Of a stretch of 64,000 nt of DNA, positions 59,845-64,000 are shown piece by piece. This DNA comes from Campylobacterota bacterium (lineage in GTDB: Bacteria > Campylobacterota > Campylobacteria > Campylobacterales > Sulfurimonadaceae): contig JBFMGG010000006.1 of the NCBI GenBank assembly GCA_040752835.1, forward strand, positions 62,001-126,000, written 5' to 3'. A program made the translations under genes and the position numbers. Numbering within the stretch: position 1 is the stretch's first letter; each line of letters starts with the position of its first letter. The notes beneath the pieces were generated by a model. That model did no database searches, was not told the origin of the DNA, and saw nothing but the letters and a program-made list of their open reading frames with translations.

Positions 59845-60606
59845 TTATAATTTATCAAAATGTCCTACTACACGCCCGATGATCTTGCATCCGTCGAAAT
59901 CATCCCCTTTGATGATAATGTCATCTACTTCTCTGTTGTCGCTGACAAGCTTCATCTCTTTGGTGATCGGGTTGGTCCTGATCCTCTTCACGAAAACCGA
60001 ATCGGAGCATATGATGACGTAGATCGCACCGTCTTTGATCTTGCAGTCCTCGTTCTCGTACGGGTTTACCATCAGCAGCTCACCGGCCGCGATCGTAGGT
60101 TCCATACTGTTGCCGGTCGCACTGATGACATGGATCCCGCCAAATCGGTCTACCCTCAAAAAGTCTTTTAGAAATGCACTTGAAAATTTTATGAAGCTGT
60201 TCTCGATGTCATGAGGGATAACCGCACCTCCGCCAGCCGATGCCACTACATCGTGCAGGTACGGGATATTGATCATCTCATCTTCTTCCTGATAATCTGC
60301 GACATCCTCTTTTTGAGCTGATATTCCTGAGATGCTGTTATTTGAACCATTGACTTGGTTATTGCCATTACCAACCATGGATTGAGAAACCATTGTCCCA
60401 CTACTTTTGCCAGTGAGCAAGAACTGATAATCAGCACCTAACCGATCCGCAATCATATGTAGTTTTTTAAATGGGATACTGTTTCTGTTTTTCCACGTAT
60501 CTAGCGTAGGATATTTTAAAAAGTCTATTTTTTCGCATAGCTCAACGTCTGTTTTTACATTTGCAGCCTTACGAATCCGCACTAAAATCTGTTCTATTTC
60601 TTTCAT
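59845..60606 (-). CDS. CI-type repressor with S24 peptidase domain
   Basis: 253 residues from the ATG at 60606; a longer upstream reading adds 30 residues overlapping the promoter and is rejected. An N-terminal phage CI HTH (VELCEKIDFLKYPTLDTWKNRNSIPFKKLHMIADRLG) is followed by an Asn/Gly/Ser linker and a C-terminal LexA/S24 domain with the catalytic Ser in ISATGNSMEPTIAAGELL and Lys in VFVKRI. RecA-stimulated self-cleavage (at an Ala-Gly such as VVASAGGG) would induce the prophage. It probably binds the operators at 60,639 and 57,272. Confidence 0.9.
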   Translation of the reverse strand: MKEIEQILVRIRKAANVKTDVELCEKIDFLKYPTLDTWKNRNSIPFKKLHMIADRLGADYQFLLTGKSSGTMVSQSMVGNGNNQVNGSNNSISGISAQKEDVADYQEEDEMINIPYLHDVVASAGGGAVIPHDIENSFIKFSSAFLKDFLRVDRFGGIHVISATGNSMEPTIAAGELLMVNPYENEDCKIKDGAIYVIICSDSVFVKRIRTNPITKEMKLVSDNREVDDIIIKGDDFDGCKIIGRVVGHFDKL

Positions 60607-60631
60607 ACTTTCAAAAACCTTCAAAATATAC

Positions 60632-60661
60632 TTGACAATACATTCGTTTTGAATGTACAAT
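60632..60661 (+). promoter_or_regulatory. Rightward early promoter with overlapping operator
   Basis: TTGACA (60632-60637), an 18-base spacer and TACAAT (60656-60661). The spacer contains TACATTC-GTTTT-GAATGTA (60639-60657), identical to the leftward operator. It drives the small HTH gene and probably the genes beyond. It lies between cI and the HTH gene, the OR position of lambda. A short palindrome TCGCC-N5-GGCGA follows at 60708-60722. Confidence 0.82.
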
Positions 60662-60737
60662 ACCTTCAATCGTTTACGTTTACAAAACATAAACAATTAT
60701 AACACACTCGCCAAATAGGCGAAAAGGTTTGACAAAT

Positions 60738-60989
60738 ATGACGTTTAATCCGCAAATTTCGCTTTACCAGAATGTCAAGATGGGCCTCATGGTAAAAGGG
60801 TCCTCATTCGAAAAAGCGTGTGAGGCTATCGGTGCGAAACCTTCCTCTGTAAAAGAGCGCCTACACAAGCGTTTGATCCGTGACGGAAAAAGCACACCGT
60901 TGGATAAACAGATTTTCAAATACATGCAAACACATTGCAGCGGGTTCAAAGAACACTGCGAAACAAACGGCATCAACATAGTTTCATAG
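60738..60989 (+). CDS. Small HTH protein, Cro position
   Basis: 83 residues from the ATG at 60738 (a TTG three codons earlier is possible). The segment SFEKACEAIGAKPSSVKERLHKRLIRDG is a likely HTH of the phage Cro/excisionase type, followed by a Cys-containing tail. First gene from the rightward promoter, divergent from cI, so probably a Cro-like or early regulatory protein. Confidence 0.68.
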   Translation: MTFNPQISLYQNVKMGLMVKGSSFEKACEAIGAKPSSVKERLHKRLIRDGKSTPLDKQIFKYMQTHCSGFKEHCETNGINIVS

Positions 60990-61240
60990 ATCGTACATCG
61001 GTACGGTCAATTGAGCCTATGCTCAACGAAGCGGAGAGTAATCTCTGAGGGAGTCGGATCATGTCGATCCGGCAAGCAGCGGTAACGGCGTCTGCGGGAG
61101 GCTGGTGAGCGCGCCACGTGCAGCGACACCATCCTATAGCCCCCAATGGTACGAAGTCAGGGGCGAAGCAACGAGTGCTTAATGAAGCGCAGGATGTTGG
61201 GATTCCATCACGTCTGCGTTTCACAGATCACTCATAGGAT
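60990..61240 (+). ncRNA. Gene-free, hairpin-rich region: candidate structured RNA
   Basis: About 250 GC-rich bases with no credible coding frame. Local stems include GATCGTAC/GTACGGTC (about 60989-61008), TTGAGC/GCTCAA (61011-61026), CGGATC/GATCCG (61055-61071), GCCCC/GGGGC (61139-61164), AAGCA/TGCTT and CGCAG-GATG/CATC-CTGCG (61188-61218). The string of stable stems in a rightward early transcript is unlike the surrounding AT-richer spacers. Start and end are approximate; the identity is unknown to me. Confidence 0.5.
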
Positions 61241-61246
61241 GCAACG

Positions 61247-61504
61247 ATGGTCCCTTTCGATGAAATTAAGGCCGCTGTGGAAGTATCGAACAATATATCA
61301 ATGGCGGAATCAGACCTGTTTCACTGCCTTAGACCGCTCGGCAAATACTACAGCTACAACGGCATCAACAAAATCGACAAACTCAATATGTTCGATAAAA
61401 AGATGATGAGGATCAGAGACGAGATCATCCAGTTTCGCAAAGAGCTCGAAGCGTCTTTTTTGATCACGGAATGTGAGGAATGTTTCCAGCCTCAGCCAGC
61501 CTGA
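61247..61504 (+). CDS. Phage hypothetical protein
   Basis: 85 residues. MVPFDEIKAAVEVSNNISMAESDLFHCLRPLGKYYSYNGINKIDKLNMFDKKMMRIRDEIIQFRKELEASF, then a Cys-rich end (ITECEECFQPQPA). Possibly a small DNA-binding or protein-interaction module; no family recognised. An AGGATG upstream is a weak ribosome-binding site. Its 3' end overlaps the convergent gene by 41 bases. Confidence 0.6.
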   Translation: MVPFDEIKAAVEVSNNISMAESDLFHCLRPLGKYYSYNGINKIDKLNMFDKKMMRIRDEIIQFRKELEASFLITECEECFQPQPA

Positions 61505-61736
61505 AGCGCTTGTCATCGACGTCGCTGATCTCTATGCACTGAACCAGTGCCGAGAACTTGCCGTTGTCATCACGGGCGTGCGTGATCTCGATGATGACGA
61601 ACAGCCCGGTGCAGCTGTGGCTTCTCAGATAGCTGTTTTCGATCATTTCCCCTACTCTTGGCAGATATTCCATCGTGTCGGTAAACCCGAGATTCACCCC
61701 GCTGTGCCCTTGGTATCGAACAGTAATTTCCATCAT
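61464..61736 (-). CDS. Phage hypothetical protein, antisense-oriented
   Basis: 90 residues from the first of two ATGs at 61736, with AAGGGC upstream. Beta-rich (MMEITVRYQGHSGVNLGFTDTMEYLPRVGEMIENSYLRSHSCTGLFVIIEITHARDDNGKFSALVQCIEISDVDDKRFR). No recognised family. It points against the rightward genes and its own promoter would lie in the structured region to the right. Confidence 0.55.
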   Translation of the reverse strand: MMEITVRYQGHSGVNLGFTDTMEYLPRVGEMIENSYLRSHSCTGLFVIIEITHARDDNGKFSALVQCIEISDVDDKRFRLAEAGNIPHIP

Positions 61737-61894
61737 GAAGCCCTTTGTGTTGATGTTTGTGTGAGAACTCACATTATACCAAAGGGTTTCACCGTGGAAA
61801 ACACTCTCCATGAAGCCCTCTAAAGTCATCCGATTGCATGAGGTTCTACGACCTTCTCCTGAAAATAGACATTACGGAAATTTAACGGTAGGGG

Positions 61895-61980
61895 ATTAGC
61901 CGTGAGGGCTTCACCGAGAGCGTTGCGCTGGGTATAGGTTCCCTTTGCGGTTCACTATCCCTATATCCAGTGGAACGCTC
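61895..61980 (+). ncRNA. Long imperfect hairpin upstream of the par operon
   Basis: GAGCGTT (61918-61924) pairs with AACGCTC (61974-61980); after a 3x3 internal loop, CTGGGTATAGG (61928-61938) pairs with CCTATATCCAG (61960-61970), one G-U pair, giving 18 paired positions around a 21-base loop. A small hairpin GTGA/TCAC (61901-61914) precedes it. It is immediately upstream of a parS-like palindrome and 40 bases before the first gene of the par operon. It could be a leader RNA element or part of a DNA site. Confidence 0.5.
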
Positions 61981-61984
61981 AAAA

Positions 61985-61998
61985 TTTCCCGCGGGAAA
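61985..61998. repeat. Candidate parS-like palindrome, copy 4 (perfect, upstream of par operon)
   Basis: TTTCCCGCGGGAAA in the leader just 23 bases before the first ATG of the operon containing parA and parB. In this position it could also serve as an operator for ParB autoregulation. Confidence 0.62.
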
Positions 61999-62020
61999 AT
62001 TCAATCAAAAAGGTCAAACG

Positions 62021-62275
62021 ATGAATGCATTGGAAATTTTGCAAAAGACACGATTACAGATAGAAGACGACCACAAGTTCGCTCAAGTGTACGATGCGGC
62101 GATAGCCGAAGTTGAAGAACTCACAAAGCCAAAAACGTGTGAAACGTGTGAATATTCGGGGTATTTTTCCCCACATGATTCACTTGAATGTTTAAATATT
62201 GATTGCAATTTCTATAGCTGTGATGTTGATTTAAATGATGGGTGCAATAAATACAAATCGAAGGGCCCCAAATGA
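62021..62275 (+). CDS. Small Cys-rich protein, first gene of the par operon
   Basis: 84 residues from the ATG at 62021. The helical N-terminal half (MNALEILQKTRLQIEDDHKFAQVYDAAIAEVEEL) is followed by seven cysteines in KTCETCEYSGYFSP, LECLNIDCNFYSCDVD and GCNKYK, a probable zinc ribbon. Overlaps parA (ATGA). Not a known partition component. Could be a phage-specific regulator. Confidence 0.6.
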   Translation: MNALEILQKTRLQIEDDHKFAQVYDAAIAEVEELTKPKTCETCEYSGYFSPHDSLECLNIDCNFYSCDVDLNDGCNKYKSKGPK

Positions 62276-62886
62276 ACATCACCCTCGCACACACCAAAGG
62301 CGGTGTCGGAAAATCGACCGCCGCATGGCATCTGGCCCATGCATTCAGTCTGATCGGTCCGGTCGAGATCGTCGACATGGACTTCAACCAGACGCTCCAT
62401 TACGTCAACATCATGGCGGGTCGACCGTTCACCGTCCATCAGCCGCGCAGCGTCGCAGAGCTGTACGACCTGATCGCCCGCACCACGCACGATGTGACGC
62501 TCATCATGGATATCGGAGGCTTCGACAGCGATCTGAACCGTGCGGCGATCCGGCACAGCGACCACGTCGTGATCCCAATCACCCCAGACCGCGTGACCGA
62601 GGTGCTCGGGTTCCGGACGTTTGACGCGATCCTCTCCGAACTGGACACCGTCGATACGCATTTCCACGTACTGTTCAACAACGTCCACGCCGCTACCCGC
62701 AACTTCGACAAATTCAAAAAAGCGGTCAAGGGATCGCGCTTCACCATCCTGGACAGCGCCATCCGCTCGCGCAAAATCTACTACACCACGATGGGCAACG
62801 GTCAGAGCGTTTTCAGCAGCATTGGAAACGCTCTGGCCCAAACCGAAATACTGGAGCTTAGAGATGAACTTAGACGCACTCGATAA
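62272..62886 (+). CDS. parA: Plasmid-type partition ATPase ParA
   Basis: 204 residues, without an N-terminal HTH. The deviant Walker A motif HTKGGVGKSTAAWHLAHAF is at residues 7-25 with the signature Lys, Walker A' VDMDFNQ, Walker B LIMDIGGFDSD and VIPITPDRVTEV. ParA ATPases bind DNA nonspecifically and move the ParB-parS complex. It is coupled to parB, which starts 23 bases before its stop, so they form one unit. Short for a type Ia plasmid ParA. Confidence 0.88.
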   Translation: MNITLAHTKGGVGKSTAAWHLAHAFSLIGPVEIVDMDFNQTLHYVNIMAGRPFTVHQPRSVAELYDLIARTTHDVTLIMDIGGFDSDLNRAAIRHSDHVVIPITPDRVTEVLGFRTFDAILSELDTVDTHFHVLFNNVHAATRNFDKFKKAVKGSRFTILDSAIRSRKIYYTTMGNGQSVFSSIGNALAQTEILELRDELRRTR

Positions 62887-63679
62887 CGCGGTCAGCGAAT
62901 CCAAGCCCCGCACTTCCGGCATTACCGATCTGATGGAGATCGAGGTATCGAAGATATACCCAAACCCAGACCAGCCCCGCAAGAACTTCGATCCCGAATC
63001 GCTCGCCGAACTGGCCGAATCGATACGGGGCAAAGGGCTGATGCAGCCGATCGTAGTCGTGCGAAGAAACGGGGGGTGCTACATGATTGTAGCCGGGGAG
63101 CGTCGATATCGCGCACACCTGCTCAACAAGGCAATTACAATCCGAGCGATCGTGTCGGAGCGTGGTGAACTCGACGTTGACGAAATCGCCCTGATCGAAA
63201 ACATCCAGCGCGAGGACCTAACCGACTACGAAATCGCGATGGCGGTCGTGCGGCTGTGGGAAACCGGCAAGTACGATAAAAAACAGGATCTAGCCCGCGC
63301 GATATCCAAACCGCGCTCGTATCTCTCCAAAGCGTTCGGCCTCCTCAACCTCGACCCGGAGATCAGAGCCGACATCGAGGAGAACAAACGCGACACCGGA
63401 CTCTCCGTGCTCGAAGAACTGAGCCGAGTCGAGCCGGAAAAACAGCGCGAGGTCTATGACCGCTACAACGCCGGAGAGATCAAGAGGGATGAGTTCAAAG
63501 AGGCGGCGAAGCCGAAAGCAGAAAAGCCGATCGAACCTAAAAAAATAAAAGTCCAAAAAGAGGTTGCTGTCACACAAGGTGATGGTCGTTTGCTTTTTGG
63601 CGGGGATGATTTTCACCTGTTATTCCGGGAAGTGCAACCGTGGAAGAGATACAAAATCACCATCGAGGAGATCGGATGA
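62864..63679 (+). CDS. parB: Centromere-binding CTPase ParB
   Basis: 271 residues from the ATG at 62864 (GGAG upstream). ParB/Srx-fold N-terminus: VSKIYPNPDQPRKNFDPESLAELAESIRGKGLMQPIVV, the CTP-binding GERRYRAH (C-motif region) and IENIQREDLTDYE. The HTH follows (YDKKQDLARAISKPRSYLSKAFGLLNL), then a charged linker and an unusual C-terminal end (GGDDFHLLFREVQPWKRYKITIEEIG) in place of a typical dimerisation tail. It should bind a palindromic parS; TTTCCCGCGGGAAA is the candidate. Confidence 0.9.
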   Translation: MNLDALDNAVSESKPRTSGITDLMEIEVSKIYPNPDQPRKNFDPESLAELAESIRGKGLMQPIVVVRRNGGCYMIVAGERRYRAHLLNKAITIRAIVSERGELDVDEIALIENIQREDLTDYEIAMAVVRLWETGKYDKKQDLARAISKPRSYLSKAFGLLNLDPEIRADIEENKRDTGLSVLEELSRVEPEKQREVYDRYNAGEIKRDEFKEAAKPKAEKPIEPKKIKVQKEVAVTQGDGRLLFGGDDFHLLFREVQPWKRYKITIEEIG

Positions 63680-63831
63680 AGTACAGATCTATCAGCATCG
63701 GTGAAGCGGTGCGAATCCTCGAAGAAATAGAAAAGGAGAAACGATGTTTATTGCTTGGCAAGTCATTGAAACCAATTTTGAGAAGCTCCTCGATTGGTGT
63801 GAAAAATACGATCTCATGTAAGGCGGCGTAG
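63676..63831 (+). CDS. Small gene after parB (uncertain)
   Basis: 51 residues; its ATG overlaps the parB stop. The first 23 residues, MKYRSISIGEAVRILEEIEKE, look like a real helix; beyond that the composition is poor and another small gene overlaps in a different frame. Coding status is uncertain. Confidence 0.4.
   Translation: MKYRSISIGEAVRILEEIEKEKRCLLLGKSLKPILRSSSIGVKNTISCKAA
63744..63821 (+). CDS. Possible 25-residue small protein
   Basis: MFIAWQVIETNFEKLLDWCE and five more residues, preceded by a strong AAAGGAGA ribosome-binding site five bases before the ATG. It lies in a different frame inside the previous small gene. Amphipathic helix by composition. Function unknown. Confidence 0.4.
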   Translation: MFIAWQVIETNFEKLLDWCEKYDLM

Positions 63832-63993
63832 ATGGATGAGTTTGTGTCTGTTGCGGAAATGATCGAGCGGATCAAAGATATCACTTGCAAACACAAGAGT
63901 GGTGTTTTTTTTGACAATGACGTCGCCAATTTGTTAAATATGAGGGGTAATGCTCTCGCATCTGCAAAAAAACGAAATCACCCCCCCCCTTAA
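63832..63993 (+). CDS. Truncated second CI-type repressor N-terminus, broken in a poly-C tract
   Basis: 53 residues as written. FVSVAEMIERIKDITCKHKSGVFFDNDVANLLNMRGNALASAKKRN aligns in pattern with the phage CI repressor HTH, including the KKRN segment that matches KNRN in the prophage's own repressor at 59,845. A run of nine C residues (63981-63989) gives HPPPL and then a stop. With eight C residues the frame would read on as HPPLKQI, matching the SIPFKKL of the other repressor, beyond the window end. It starts directly after a stop codon. Confidence 0.6.
   Translation: MDEFVSVAEMIERIKDITCKHKSGVFFDNDVANLLNMRGNALASAKKRNHPPP
63981..63989 (+). repeat. C9 homopolymer that decides the reading frame
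   Basis: Nine consecutive C residues inside the HTH of the second repressor gene. Removing one C opens the frame to the edge of the window. Tracts of this length undergo slipped-strand mutation in Campylobacter and relatives; they are also common sequencing-error sites. Confidence 0.7.
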
Positions 63994-64000
63994 ACAAATC

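Larger units (their letters stand above)
30255..64000. mobile_element. Lambdoid cos-type siphovirus prophage with ParAB (left part; right end outside window)
   Basis: The left boundary is the tRNA-Leu fragment, followed by a tyrosine integrase. Inside are a complete lambda-order head and tail module, lysis genes, a cos-like site, O/P-like replication genes with iterons, a CI/operator switch and parAB. The right attachment site, which should include the whole tRNA-Leu gene, is not reached, so the element is larger than 33.7 kb. Every essential module visible appears intact, so it may be inducible. Head and tail genes are syntenic with coliphage lambda/N15, yet the genes have host-like codon use. 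Confidence 0.95.

Noticed and set aside
60990-61240. Group I intron, retron msr-msd or known riboswitch
   Set aside because: No conserved intron core, no reverse transcriptase nearby, and no recognised aptamer consensus; left as unidentified structured RNA.

Overview
The window looks like a chromosomal segment of a sulfur-oxidising member of the Campylobacterota (Sulfurimonas/Sulfuricurvum-like). The evidence is a Campylobacterota-style porin, a Tat-exported flavocytochrome c sulfide dehydrogenase flavoprotein followed by Rieske and c-type cytochrome genes, an SQR/NDH-2-like flavoprotein, small cytochromes c, PEP synthase and DsbD/thioredoxin genes. Genus-level assignment is inference. GC content appears moderate to high for this group.

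Region 1 (1 to about 29,990) is host chromosome: a helicase-C-like protein with a lysine-rich tail, ycaO, a small ParA-like ATPase, a Na/Pi cotransporter, a KefB-type antiporter, a tandem UspA protein, ppsA, a B12-binding radical SAM protein, a porin, the sulfide dehydrogenase/Rieske/cytochrome cluster, a chorismate mutase, a dihydroorotase homologue without its metal-binding HxH, a cytochrome c, lpxB, thioredoxin-fold proteins with dsbD, a DUF255 protein, ppk2, thrC, a NIT-PAS-HD-GYP protein and an SQR-like flavoprotein.

Region 2 (30,255 to the end, right boundary not reached) is a lambdoid cos-type siphovirus prophage. It is integrated in the 3' half of a tRNA-Leu(CAG) gene, whose fragment marks the left junction. 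From the left: integrase; a small rightward operon behind two identical 17-bp palindromes; then a long leftward late region. Read in transcription order, that region runs small terminase, large terminase, W, portal, protease, scaffold, D, E, FI/FII-like, U-like, V, G/GT with a lambda-type GGGAAAG frameshift, tape measure, M, L, K, J, fibre genes, and lysis genes (endolysin, holin-like, spanins). A cos-like site lies just before the small terminase gene. Beyond it, still leftward, are a Z-like gene and lambda P- and O-like replication genes, the O-like gene carrying five iterons.

The control region (57.2-60.7 kb) has two near-identical promoter/operators: consensus promoters overlapping TACATTC-N5-GAATGTA. 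One fires left into the early/replication operon, through a leader that can sequester its ribosome-binding site. The other fires right, away from a CI-type S24 repressor. Between them are accessory genes (WYL/TerB-like protein, membrane proteins). To the right are a structured, gene-free RNA-like region and a plasmid-type parA-parB operon.

The most interesting hypothesis is that this prophage is, or derives from, a phage-plasmid. A 14-bp palindrome, TTTCCCGCGGGAAA, recurs four times (three perfect, one with a single mismatch) only in the prophage, at about 44.4, 51.4, 58.5 and 62.0 kb. It has the architecture of a parS site and could be a dispersed centromere as in phage N15, although this phage also carries an integrase. 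At the right edge, a second CI-type repressor gene is broken in a C9 homopolymer; one C fewer restores the frame, so it may be phase-variable or a sequencing artefact.
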